Part shown: positions 1-5,935 of the stretch, one piece after another
Position numbering within the stretch: the first letter of the stretch is position 1
Layout: the number at the start of each line of letters is the position of its first letter
NCBI RefSeq assembly: GCF_020829685.1
Contig: NZ_JAIVFR010000252.1
Coordinates: 1 to 8,145 of the forward strand
Length of the DNA: 8,145 nt
Direction: 5' to 3'
Source of the DNA: Nostoc sp. CHAB 5715
Lineage (GTDB): Bacteria > Cyanobacteriota > Cyanobacteriia > Cyanobacteriales > Nostocaceae
Program-made: the position numbers and the translations under genes
Notes under the pieces: generated by a model
What the model saw: only the letters and a program-made list of their open reading frames with translations
The model's database searches: none
Told to the model about the DNA's origin: nothing

Positions 1-113
1 ATAAAGCAGGGTGAATTATCTCAGGACATGGCTGAAACCTTATTTTTTTCGTCGCAGTTGACCTGAGCCACCGGGACTTTTAAAACATCCTCTTAGAGGC
101 ATCAGCTTTTGTG

Positions 114-141
114 AAAAATTAAATGCAGATTATGCATTTAA
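114..141 (-). terminator. Probable Rho-independent terminator of the DUF4360-like gene
   Basis: Read on the minus strand, a 9-base perfect inverted repeat (TTAAATGCA and TGCATTTAA, loop of 5) begins six bases after the TAG stop at 147-149 and is followed by TTTTT. The stem is AT-rich and so weaker than usual, but position and T-tract fit termination of the upstream minus-strand gene. Confidence 0.5.
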
Positions 142-146
142 AAAAC

Positions 147-794
147 CTAACAAGGAGTAAATTTAAACTTGATTTGGAACAATACAGGGCCGAGTGTTGT
201 GTCGATTGTATCAACTCGGATTTGGGTTTCTAGACCTTTAGGTGTCAGTGATACATCTGTAGCTCTTGCCGTCAGATTTGTATTGATACCAAAAATCGAA
301 TTCACTGGTCTCCTACAGGCATTTATTGTGCCTAATACAATACCTACATCTTTGTTCCAAACATCTGAAAAGCCAGCGTTAAACGTTGCGTTTGGATTAC
401 TGGTAGTTGGAACTATTTGACCTTGAAAGAGTATTCTAACGTTCAGGTTAGCACTGCCTTTTGCAGGCACATCTGCAAAGCCAAGATACTTGACGTTAAT
501 CGGCTGAACGTTAATTCCAGAAGGTACATTCAGACCGATCCGCAGATTGCAGGCTTTTGATACAACCTTAGGAGGTTCAGCTTTAGCTTCAAACTCAGAG
601 AATGTTACTGAAAGAGTATCTCCAACCAAAATTCCCTCTGCTGTTCCCTTTGGGCAACCATTTCCGAAAAGAGTGACTGGAACTTTTTGAAAGGTAAATC
701 CTGTTGGTGGTGTTTGAGCCTGTACCTGAGATAAACCTACAACATTTAAACTCAGTAGTGTCAAGCTGGAAATCAGACCAGTTAAAATTTTCAT
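147..794 (-). CDS. Secreted DUF4360-like protein
   Basis: About 215 residues, predicted exported. The start is placed at ATG 794 because GGAG lies 9 bases upstream. A longer frame from GTG 809 adds only five residues and would use that Shine-Dalgarno as its own first codons. Residues 1 to about 27 form a signal peptide: MK, a hydrophobic stretch (ILTGLISSLTLLSL), then a QVQAQ cleavage region. The mature part has GNGCPKGTAEG, then a LSVTFSEFEA strand, a lone Cys before LRIGLNVPSG, and a C-terminal FKFTPC. GCP..., TV.FS.F, C.L...L..P.G is the DUF4360 pattern as I remember it. The family has no firmly assigned function. Four cysteines suggest disulfides outside the cytoplasm. It stands alone, with a hairpin straight after the stop. 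Export is a strong inference; the family call is moderate. Confidence 0.8.
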   Translation of the reverse strand: MKILTGLISSLTLLSLNVVGLSQVQAQTPPTGFTFQKVPVTLFGNGCPKGTAEGILVGDTLSVTFSEFEAKAEPPKVVSKACNLRIGLNVPSGINVQPINVKYLGFADVPAKGSANLNVRILFQGQIVPTTSNPNATFNAGFSDVWNKDVGIVLGTINACRRPVNSIFGINTNLTARATDVSLTPKGLETQIRVDTIDTTLGPVLFQIKFKFTPC

Positions 795-839
795 ACTTTT
801 GGACTCCACAAAAACGTGTAATTTTTGGACATTAGCTGC

Positions 840-845
840 ATCATA
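840..845 (-). promoter_or_regulatory. Possible -10 element for the DUF4360-like gene
   Basis: The minus strand reads TATGAT about 46 bases before ATG 794. A poor -35 candidate (TTGTGT) lies 19 bases further upstream. Only the -10 hexamer is convincing, so this is a tentative placement. Confidence 0.25.
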
Positions 846-1059
846 AAATTCCTAAGATACTTCTACACAAAGAAATTTTACCCAGCAGCGTGTTTAGGGT
901 TTGGGGACTTTTAGCAGTTCTTAAATGTGTGCAATACGCTCTGTTAAGGCAGACAGAAACAGGATAAAACAATCAATTTCTGACTCGGAAATTAATTATT
1001 TATCAGCGTATTTCACTTATCAGACAAGAATTCAGGAGTTAAAATTGGCAATTTAGAAT

Positions 1060-1182
1060 TTAATTCTGTACAACTGGCGGATAGCCCAGTGGTGGCGAGT
1101 CTAGGAGCGGATGAATAAATGGTTTAAGACGGCGACTAAATTGCTCGCGTAGTGTCTCCAAAGGAGAAGATTTAGTGGTCAA
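1060..1182 (-). CDS. Possible 40-residue small protein, unknown function
   Basis: A minus-strand frame from TTG 1182 to TAA 1060 encodes 40 residues. It begins MTTKSSPLETLREQ (TTG read as Met), has a basic middle (FSRRLKPFIH), and ends in a proline-rich tail (LLDSPPLGYPPVVQN). An in-frame TAG lies directly before the TTG, so the frame cannot extend. I see no Shine-Dalgarno, and TTG is a weak start. The composition looks protein-like rather than random, with an amphipathic basic helix followed by a Pro/Tyr-rich tail, but I do not recognise the family. It could be a small protein, the surviving C-terminus of a decayed gene, or chance coding within a dispersed repeat. Confidence 0.25.
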   Translation of the reverse strand: MTTKSSPLETLREQFSRRLKPFIHPLLDSPPLGYPPVVQN

Positions 1183-1222
1183 CTACAAATAGGCGGGTCT
1201 TAATCCCCAAGTAATTGATTTT

Positions 1223-1250
1223 GACTCCTGGATTCTGAGTTCTGAACTTT
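1223..1250. repeat. Degenerate heptamer array (STRR-like)
   Basis: Four contiguous 7-base units, GACTCCT, GGATTCT, GAGTTCT and GAACTTT, share the pattern GANTYCT. They look like a decayed version of the tandem heptamer arrays elsewhere in the window. Confidence 0.4.
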
Positions 1251-1377
1251 TGTATTGAGAATTGCCCGTACAACAAGCCTCGAAAAAAATAGTAAGTTAT
1301 TTGAGAAATATTTTATATCTATCTAAAGGAATAGATTAAGTAAATTTTGATAAATTCTTGCGGGAAAGTACGCAGAC

Positions 1378-1563
1378 ATGTAGCGGTGAGACAGCGCTCT
1401 TGCTAGGGCTTCCCTCGGGAGCTACTTGCTCTATTTGAGGAGGCCCCAAGCAGAGGAGGCAGTGGCAATGGGTTCCAAGAGTTGCCCCCGTTGTAGCAAC
1501 TGCTGTAAAGTGGCATCAGGCGACTACGAACCCGGTAGCAAGTCAGACGCTCGTCAGACATAG
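1378..1563. repeat. GC-rich palindromic block, probable dispersed repeat
   Basis: This block contrasts with its AT-rich left flank. It contains small inverted repeats: GCTTCCC/GGGAGC around 1409-1423, and GTTGC/GCAAC around 1483-1502. It holds two overlapping short frames. A plus-strand 31-codon frame (1468-1563) carries CPRCSNCC and has AGAGGAGG 8 bases before its ATG. A minus-strand 52-codon frame (1403-1561) starts 8 bases beyond the Uma2-chimera stop. It resembles multicopy intergenic elements I associate with Nostoc genomes, but that is from memory. I treat it as a repeat and not as genes. Confidence 0.4.
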
Positions 1564-1569
1564 CTGTTA

Positions 1570-2961
1570 CTAAGATCCTCTCAAAGGTGGTAACATTTCC
1601 AAAATTGCAATACTTAAATCAGGAAACTCTAAAGGTGAAATAATCCCATCTTTCTCTACAATTACTTCACTTTGATAGCCATCCTGAGTTGGTTCCCGAA
1701 AGACGTGCAATTGAGAACTAACCACATCCAGCACCCAATAATCTGTAATTCCGGCTTGCGAATAAGCTTTAGCTTTGATTTCGCAGTCTAGTTTCAGGCT
1801 GCTATCTGCTACCTCAATAATCAGATAAACTTCTCTTGGAGTGGGATGGTGGTCTGCGTAGTCCAACGGATGCACTTTAACTACAGCAATATCCGGTTCT
1901 GGTTCAGACCATTCATTCAACTTTACTGGGTCTTGAACACATATCAAAGCCCGATTCCTTAAACTATTTTGCAGTAATCTATCTGTTCTCCCCACTGCTG
2001 ATCTATGGGCTGTCCCTTTAGCAATCATCCAAATTATCTTTCCTTCTAGCAGTTCTACTCGTTCATCTGCACCAAAAATCCCAGCCTCAGCCATCCGGTG
2101 GTATTCTTTAACTGTCCACAGGCGAAGTTGTAACGTCGTTTCTGTGTTAATTCCTGACATCAGTTGTTTGTAAAGTTTTAAATCCCCCTTTTCTGTGGAA
2201 ATGTAATCTGTAAAGCGCTTGCCGTATAACTCTTCTCGGCTATATCCCAAAATCTCGCACAGTGCCAGATTAGTATCGACTATCTGCGCTTTCATATCTA
2301 TAAGTCCAATGCCGATAGAAGAACGCTCAAAAATCGCCCGAAATTGCGCCTCACTCCGTCGCAATGCTTCTTGTACGACGTTTCGCTCCTTCGCTTCTAT
2401 AGCCAACGTCACGAAATCTGCAATCGAGCCAGCAAAAGTCTCTTCCTCCAAAGTCCATTGACGAACTTCGCCTATGTGTTCGTAACAGACTACGCCTATC
2501 AAACGACCCTCTAGCCAAATTGGTGCATCCAGCAGGGATGTGATGCCCAAAACTGAAAGATAAGACTCGGATAATTCTTGAGTTCTTGTATCGTTTCTGG
2601 CATCATCTGCGGCAATGGTACGTTCTTCTTCTAAAGCCTGGAAATAAGCTGGATAATTTTTTTCTGAAAACGAGTTACCAAAGCTATGCTCCTTGGTGCT
2701 TACATCATATAAATCGATGCATTCAATTTTTGAACGTTCTTGATTATATAACCATACACCAACTCGCTTCACTAAAAGCGTCCGAGCAGCAACCTCTGTG
2801 ATTTCCCTTAAGGCTGCATTGAGATCACCTTGCTGAAATGTCTTGCTTCTTGCCAGCTGCACCAGCGTCTGGCTTTGTTTTCGCCGACGATTTTCTTTGA
2901 TTTGCAAAGCCTTTTGGGACTGGTTGCGCTCTGTAATATCTCTAACTGACACCACCTGCAT
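1570..2961 (-). CDS. Chimeric GAF-PAS sensor fragment fused to Uma2 (DUF820) nuclease-like domain
   Basis: 463 residues, starting at ATG 2961 with GAGG seven bases upstream. Residues 1-14 (QVVSVRDITER) are the tail of a PAS domain. About 40-190 form a GAF domain, and a coiled linker leads to a second PAS at about 203-270 (RRSEAQFRAIFERSSIGIGLID... GYSREELYGK). That PAS stops after LYKQLMSG, where the second half of the fold should follow. From about 272 the chain is a Uma2 domain (LQLRLWTVKEYHRMAEAGIF...). Its PD-(D/E)XK-type residues appear intact: D357 in EPEPDIAV, E383 in IIEVADSS and K396 with D392 and Y400. No kinase, cyclase or other output domain remains. Known: Uma2 is greatly expanded in cyanobacteria and its role is unclear. 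Inference: a recombination joined a uma2 gene to the front of a sensor-kinase gene. Expression as one protein is possible but unproven; Met268 (2160) could start a free Uma2 of 196 residues, though without a Shine-Dalgarno. Confidence 0.85.
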   Translation of the reverse strand: MQVVSVRDITERNQSQKALQIKENRRRKQSQTLVQLARSKTFQQGDLNAALREITEVAARTLLVKRVGVWLYNQERSKIECIDLYDVSTKEHSFGNSFSEKNYPAYFQALEEERTIAADDARNDTRTQELSESYLSVLGITSLLDAPIWLEGRLIGVVCYEHIGEVRQWTLEEETFAGSIADFVTLAIEAKERNVVQEALRRSEAQFRAIFERSSIGIGLIDMKAQIVDTNLALCEILGYSREELYGKRFTDYISTEKGDLKLYKQLMSGINTETTLQLRLWTVKEYHRMAEAGIFGADERVELLEGKIIWMIAKGTAHRSAVGRTDRLLQNSLRNRALICVQDPVKLNEWSEPEPDIAVVKVHPLDYADHHPTPREVYLIIEVADSSLKLDCEIKAKAYSQAGITDYWVLDVVSSQLHVFREPTQDGYQSEVIVEKDGIISPLEFPDLSIAILEMLPPLRGS

Positions 2962-3406
2962 TAGTTGACCTCAAGAAGAAATAATTTTGCCTTACGGTTT
3001 TATGGAAAAAGTAGAACTGTCTTTGTATAACTACAACTACTTGATCTGGTTTTTCATAACCGGAATGTATATTTTTTCTAATTAAAATTTATGATTTTGG
3101 ATAACAAGTTTTAAACTAAATTTTGCTCATCGCTTTTGTTACTTCTTTTGCCAGGGGATAATTAGTATTTCAAAGAATTCTCTTATTAAGTAATTATACT
3201 AAGAACAATGTATAATTAATGTAATATTTTGAATTTGGGTCTAGGGACTGAGGGCTAGGAAAAACTCTTCCGAATACCGAACACCGAGTTTAATTTTTTG
3301 CTGAGTGTTGACTACCAAAACACGCTTAATTCTCCTAGAGAAAGATGCCTAATGACTCAAATTTTGCAAAAATTGAAGTAACGGCAGGTTTAGTGGAGGT
3401 GGAGCG
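2962..3406. other. AT-rich divergent intergenic region
   Basis: This stretch of about 445 bases separates the minus-strand chimera from the plus-strand BtuF-like gene, so it should hold promoters for both. Most of it is AT-rich, with no reading frame worth calling. TATAAT at 3211-3216 is a possible plus-strand -10 without a good -35. From 3239 to about 3320 there are loosely 7-periodic words (GGGTCTA, GGGACTG, then GAATACC, GAACACC) resembling decayed heptamer repeats. No cobalamin-riboswitch core was recognised before the BtuF-like gene. Confidence 0.5.
3395..3400 (+). promoter_or_regulatory. Ribosome binding site of the BtuF-like gene
   Basis: GGAGGT lies six bases before ATG 3407, a near-perfect Shine-Dalgarno. 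It fixes the start and excludes an upstream extension that might have supplied a signal peptide. Confidence 0.7.
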
Positions 3407-4333
3407 ATGACGGATAGTAATGTGAGAATTGTTTCCCTGATTCCCGGTGGAACAGAGATTTTAGCGACACTAGGCTTGGTTGATGCTATTGTGGGGCGAT
3501 CGCACGAATGCGATTACCCTCCAGAAATCCTTGATCGCCCTATTTGTACCGAAGCACGCTTAAACTCCAATGCCTCTAGCAGCCAAATTCATGATGAAGT
3601 GAGCAATTTATTGCAATCTGCTCTTAGTATTTACCAAATCAAAACAGATGTTTTAGAGAAATTGCAGCCTACCCACATTCTCACTCAAGACCAGTGTGAT
3701 GTTTGTGCTGTCAGCTTACACGACGTTGAAAAGGCAGTTGCTACACTCATTGACAGTAAACCGCAGATTATTTCTTTACAACCCAATTTTCTCCAGGATA
3801 TTTGGGCTGACATTGAGCGAGTCGGTAACACCTTTGGCGTAGACTCTGTAAAAGTCATAGAAAACTTAGAAGCTCGCGTCAAAATTTGTCAACATAAAAT
3901 CCAGGGACTTTCGTTAAATGAACAGCCTACTGTCGCCTGTATCGAGTGGACTGATCCTTTGATGGTAGCCGCCAATTGGATTCCAGAATTAGTTAACTTA
4001 GCAGGAGGACAGTCTCTATTTTGCGCTACAGGTCAGCCTTCTCCTATTTTGCCGTGGGAAACACTATTAACAACCGATCCTGATGTAATTGTTTTTATGC
4101 CTTGTGGCTTTGATTTAAATCGCACTCGCCAAGAAGCCAATTTATTAACTCAACATTCAGACTGGGAAAAACTGCACGCTACCGAAACTGGTAGGGTATA
4201 CATCATTGATGGCAATTCTTACTTCAATCGTCCAGGGCCACGACTGGTAGATTCTCTAGAAATTTTGGCAGAAATTTTGCATCCAGAAATTTTTCAATAC
4301 GGCTACAAAGGAACCGGTTGGGAACCTTTGTAA
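3407..4333 (+). CDS. Cobalamin-binding/BtuF-like periplasmic-binding-fold protein without signal peptide
   Basis: 308 residues of the TroA/BtuF (Peripla_BP_2) superfamily. The N-terminal lobe opens with RIVSLIPGGTEILATLGL and GRSHECDYPPE (residues 31-41), the usual first strand-helix of B12/siderophore binding proteins. QDQCDVCAVS at 95-103 is a conserved cysteine motif I associate with the cobalamin-binding subgroup. The long linking helix is near 127-165. The second lobe has IEWTDPLMVAANWIPELVNLAGG (about 179-201) and ends with DGNSYFNRPGPRLVDSLEIL (268-287), the family's closing motif. There is no signal peptide or lipobox, and the strong ribosome site confirms the start, so the protein is predicted cytoplasmic. 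That is unusual for a transport-binding protein and suggests corrinoid handling or sensing inside the cell. No permease or ATPase gene adjoins it. Fold: confident. Ligand: inferred. Confidence 0.92.
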   Translation: MTDSNVRIVSLIPGGTEILATLGLVDAIVGRSHECDYPPEILDRPICTEARLNSNASSSQIHDEVSNLLQSALSIYQIKTDVLEKLQPTHILTQDQCDVCAVSLHDVEKAVATLIDSKPQIISLQPNFLQDIWADIERVGNTFGVDSVKVIENLEARVKICQHKIQGLSLNEQPTVACIEWTDPLMVAANWIPELVNLAGGQSLFCATGQPSPILPWETLLTTDPDVIVFMPCGFDLNRTRQEANLLTQHSDWEKLHATETGRVYIIDGNSYFNRPGPRLVDSLEILAEILHPEIFQYGYKGTGWEPL

Positions 4334-4350
4334 GGAATAATTCAGAACTC

Positions 4351-4375
4351 AAAAGCGGAGCGTCTCAAGCTCCGC
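4351..4375. terminator. GC-rich hairpin between convergent genes
   Basis: A perfect 7-base stem (GCGGAGC at 4355-4361 and GCTCCGC at 4369-4375, loop of 7) begins about 20 bases after the BtuF-like stop. On the plus strand no T-tract follows. On the minus strand the stem is followed by TTTT, so it may also stop transcripts arriving from the UPF0016 genes. Confidence 0.45.
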
Positions 4376-4414
4376 CTCCGGTCAGCATTCAGTATAAATT
4401 CGAGTCCGATGGTT

Positions 4415-4573
4415 ACTGAGCTTGTCGAAGTATTGAGTGATATTCGTTACAAAACGTAATTGCGTTAGCGAAGCGTAAAGCCAACTCTTGGAGAGGCAAC
4501 GCCTTCGGCATAGCTTCGCTATGACCGAGTCTTTGAGGGTCATTGCGAACTTGTACTGAGCGTAGCCGAAGTA
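4415..4573. repeat. Cluster of dispersed palindromic repeats
   Basis: Between the convergent BtuF-like and UPF0016 genes lie several repeat words. ACTGAGCTTGTCGAAGTA (4415-4432) and a longer relative ending in GAGCGTAGCCGAAGTA (4547-4573) match elements near 6047 and inside recJ. Between them are TAGCGAAGC (4466-4474), GCCTTCGGC (4501-4509) and a perfect hairpin CATAGC-TTC-GCTATG (4509-4523). The arm at 4466-4474 can instead pair with 4513-4521. These resemble common Nostocales intergenic repeats. Confidence 0.6.
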
Positions 4574-4584
4574 TTGGAATTGGT

Positions 4585-4887
4585 TTAAGGTGTTTGTTCA
4601 GAATCCGTCGATGGTTCATTGTTAAATAACAGCAGACGTGTACCGAGGATGGCAAATCCCACAGCAGCGATCGCTTTTAACAAGCGTGTAGGTAATAATT
4701 CTGCTACTGCACCTCCTGCTAATGCTCCCAACAGACTTGTTAATAGCAATGCGCCTGCTGCACCAAAAAATACTGCACGCCCAGAATTACAACGTCCTGA
4801 AAGTGCGATCGCCGCTAGCTGACTTTTGTCACCTAATTCTGATAAAAAAACTGTAATAAAGCTCAGTCCTAAAAGATGCCAATCCAT
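4585..4887 (-). CDS. UPF0016 (GDT1/Mnx-type) half transporter, second of the pair
   Basis: 100 residues, integral membrane. The family signature E-x-G-D-K-(T/S)-Q appears once as SELGDKSQLAA (residues 16-26), inside the first hydrophobic helix. Two more helices follow (about 37-60 and 68-88), then a short polar tail ending SEQTP. Full-length family members carry two such three-helix halves with two signatures, so this is one half. It lies 119 bases downstream of another half-protein on the same strand, suggesting that the two associate. Known: UPF0016/GDT1 proteins export Mn2+ (Synechocystis Mnx) or move Ca2+/Mn2+ in exchange for protons. Placement in the plasma or thylakoid membrane is inference. 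The ATG at 4887 has no Shine-Dalgarno; the upstream bases belong to a G/C-rich repeat. Confidence 0.92.
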   Translation of the reverse strand: MDWHLLGLSFITVFLSELGDKSQLAAIALSGRCNSGRAVFFGAAGALLLTSLLGALAGGAVAELLPTRLLKAIAAVGFAILGTRLLLFNNEPSTDSEQTP

Positions 4888-4895
4888 ATTATTAA

Positions 4896-4952
4896 AGGGA
4901 GTGGGGAGTGGGGGAGATGAGGGAGCAGGGGAAGCAGGGGAGGCAGAGGGAG
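4896..4952. repeat. G-rich repeat block between the UPF0016 genes
   Basis: Runs of G separated by A, AGT, AGAT or AGCA fill the left half of the gap between the two half-transporter genes. A 19-base word within it (starting at 4911, GGGGAGATGAGGGAGCAGG) recurs exactly on the minus strand inside recJ near 7740-7758. The block sits immediately upstream of the second UPF0016 start codon. Confidence 0.65.
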
Positions 4953-5015
4953 AATGACAAATGACAAATGACTAATGACTAATGACAAATGACTAATGAC
5001 AAATGACTAATGACT
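4953..5015. repeat. Heptamer tandem array (STRR), nine units
   Basis: Nine contiguous units of AATGACA or AATGACT without interruption, in the order A A T T A T A T T for the last base. It overlaps the end of the upstream UPF0016 gene: its last two residues (Ser-His) and TAG stop are read from the array on the minus strand. Confidence 0.9.
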
Positions 5016-5444
5016 AGTAAATATATCCCAAAAGAGCATTAGGGAAATCACCAACAACATTACGCCTGCTGATTTTTCTACAGTTTTTGGGCTGAGTCGG
5101 GTGGCTATCCAACTACCTAAAAGCACGCCTAATAAGCTGGTGGTTATCAGCGCAGCCGCAGATCCGATAAATACCACCCACGGCGAATGAGATTCTGCAC
5201 TCATTAACAGGGTGGATAGTTGAGTCTTATCTCCAATTTCTGCTAGAAAAATGGTTATAAAAGTTGTACCAAAAACTACTAGTGCTGATTGCTGCTTCTG
5301 AGGACTATCGCCAACTACAGGCTGAACTGGTTGGGCGATCGCAGGAGTTAAGTTAAAATCATTGCTGTCTTTGGGTTCTAGCTCGATCTCAGTCTGAGAT
5401 ATGCCAGCAATGTTCAAAGGAGCAGAGTCAAGTTTCACAGGCAA
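5007..5444 (-). CDS. UPF0016 (GDT1/Mnx-type) half transporter, first of the pair
   Basis: Up to 145 residues. The transporter half starts near residue 54: VVFGTTFITIFLAEIGDKTQLSTLL carries the signature EIGDKTQ (69-75). Helices follow at about 88-112 and 123-141. The first 50 residues are polar and acidic or proline-containing and predicted to be disordered. The start is uncertain: the longest frame begins at TTG 5444, GTG 5438 is an alternative, neither has a Shine-Dalgarno, and an in-frame TAG lies at 5477. It is first in a likely two-gene operon with the other half (4585-4887). The two signatures differ (EIGDKTQ here, ELGDKSQ there), as in the two halves of fused family members, so a heteromeric Mn2+ exporter is the simplest reading. 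The C-terminus is shaped by the heptamer array. Confidence 0.9.
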   Translation of the reverse strand: MPVKLDSAPLNIAGISQTEIELEPKDSNDFNLTPAIAQPVQPVVGDSPQKQQSALVVFGTTFITIFLAEIGDKTQLSTLLMSAESHSPWVVFIGSAAALITTSLLGVLLGSWIATRLSPKTVEKSAGVMLLVISLMLFWDIFTSH

Positions 5445-5476
5445 TAGTTTTGTTGCGAGGTTGTTTTCATATTTCT

Positions 5477-5482
5477 ATCATA
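5477..5482 (-). promoter_or_regulatory. Possible -10 element for the UPF0016 pair
   Basis: The minus strand reads TATGAT, about 33 bases before the TTG start. No good -35 box is present at standard spacing, so support is limited to the hexamer and its position. Confidence 0.25.
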
Positions 5483-5543
5483 TTCTCAGATTGTTGTAAT
5501 AAATTGCAACTCCAGATACTAAAACGAGCAGTGGGAGTGTCAG

Positions 5544-5582
5544 CCCCTTCGGGGAAGTCAAAAGTCAAAAGTCAAAAGTCAC
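5544..5582. repeat. Small hairpin plus heptamer array at the ykgJ-like 3' end
   Basis: CCCC-TTC-GGGG (5544-5554) is followed directly by four heptamers, AAGTCAA three times and AAGTCAC (5555-5582). The last unit supplies the TGA stop of the cysteine-cluster gene on the minus strand (5579-5581). No T-tract follows the hairpin on the minus strand, so termination is doubtful. Confidence 0.7.
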
Positions 5583-5929
5583 AGCCCAACAGCTTTATTG
5601 AAGCGTAGTATTTCCAGACTGCGATCGCCGTATACTCCTTCTATTTGCTGGCGACAGCAGTCAATAGCAAAATCGTTGACTTCTTCTGCTTCAACGCCAT
5701 ACATATCTTGAAACACTTCTGATTCCACACGGCAGAAGCGCGGACGATTTTGGTATATGCGGCATTCCCGCGTGGTATGGTCGAAGTTAACGCACCATCC
5801 CCCTTCGCCTACCATGCTGAGGTAGAGTTCTAGTTCTGGTGGAGAGAGATACTCATCCAAATCTGGACGCTCTGCTGGATCAAGATTACAGCAGGCTCCA
5901 CATTCTTTTACACATTGCCAAGTTGCCAT
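5579..5929 (-). CDS. YkgJ-family cysteine-cluster protein
   Basis: 116 residues, cytoplasmic, about the usual length for a compact member. The cysteines follow the UPF0153/YkgJ pattern: C6, C10, C13 and C14 (CVKECGACC), C46 (GGWCVNFD), C56 (RECRIY), C66 (RPRFCRVE), and C91-C92 (AIDCC). They are thought to bind zinc or an iron-sulphur cluster; the biochemical role is unknown. The C-x-I-Y-x-x-R-P-x-x-C segment (56-66) is the most family-specific part. The start is ATG 5929. No Shine-Dalgarno is visible, because the upstream DNA is a C-rich repeat on this strand. The gene lies 134 bases upstream of the UPF0016 pair on the same strand, but the hairpin, the heptamers and a putative promoter between them argue for separate transcription. 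Confidence 0.92.
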   Translation of the reverse strand: MATWQCVKECGACCNLDPAERPDLDEYLSPPELELYLSMVGEGGWCVNFDHTTRECRIYQNRPRFCRVESEVFQDMYGVEAEEVNDFAIDCCRQQIEGVYGDRSLEILRFNKAVGL

Positions 5930-5935
5930 TTTGGA

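Larger units (their letters stand above)
810..1569. other. Gene-poor, repeat-rich intergenic stretch
   Basis: This 760-base stretch between two minus-strand genes has no convincing long reading frame. From left to right it holds the putative promoter of the DUF4360-like gene, a possible 40-codon minus-strand ORF (1060-1182), four degenerate heptamers (1223-1250), an AT-rich segment (about 1285-1365), and a GC-rich palindromic block (1378-1563) ending next to the Uma2-chimera stop codon. No tRNA, rRNA or transposase remnant was recognised. Confidence 0.6.

Noticed and set aside
1..66. Plus-strand frame open to the left edge, ending ...FFSSQLT-stop
   Set aside because: Only 21 codons are visible and I recognise no family. 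An open stretch this short is common by chance. It could be the C-terminus of a gene to the left, which would need the upstream sequence.
169..420. 83-codon plus-strand frame
   Set aside because: It lies opposite the DUF4360-like gene, with no ribosome site and no recognisable domain.
2219..2801. Two plus-strand frames of 71-80 codons
   Set aside because: Both are antisense shadows of the GAF/PAS coding region.
2962..3406. Cobalamin riboswitch upstream of the BtuF-like gene
   Set aside because: I looked for the conserved B12-box core and found nothing similar. A covariance-model search would settle it.
3685..3882. 65-codon minus-strand frame
   Set aside because: It is antisense to the BtuF-like gene and shows no domain.
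4413..4655. 80-codon minus-strand frame
   Set aside because: It is built mostly of dispersed repeats and overlaps the 3' end of a UPF0016 gene in another frame.
4953..5015. CRISPR-like array
   Set aside because: Units are 7 bases in direct contact with no spacers, which is an STRR and not a CRISPR.
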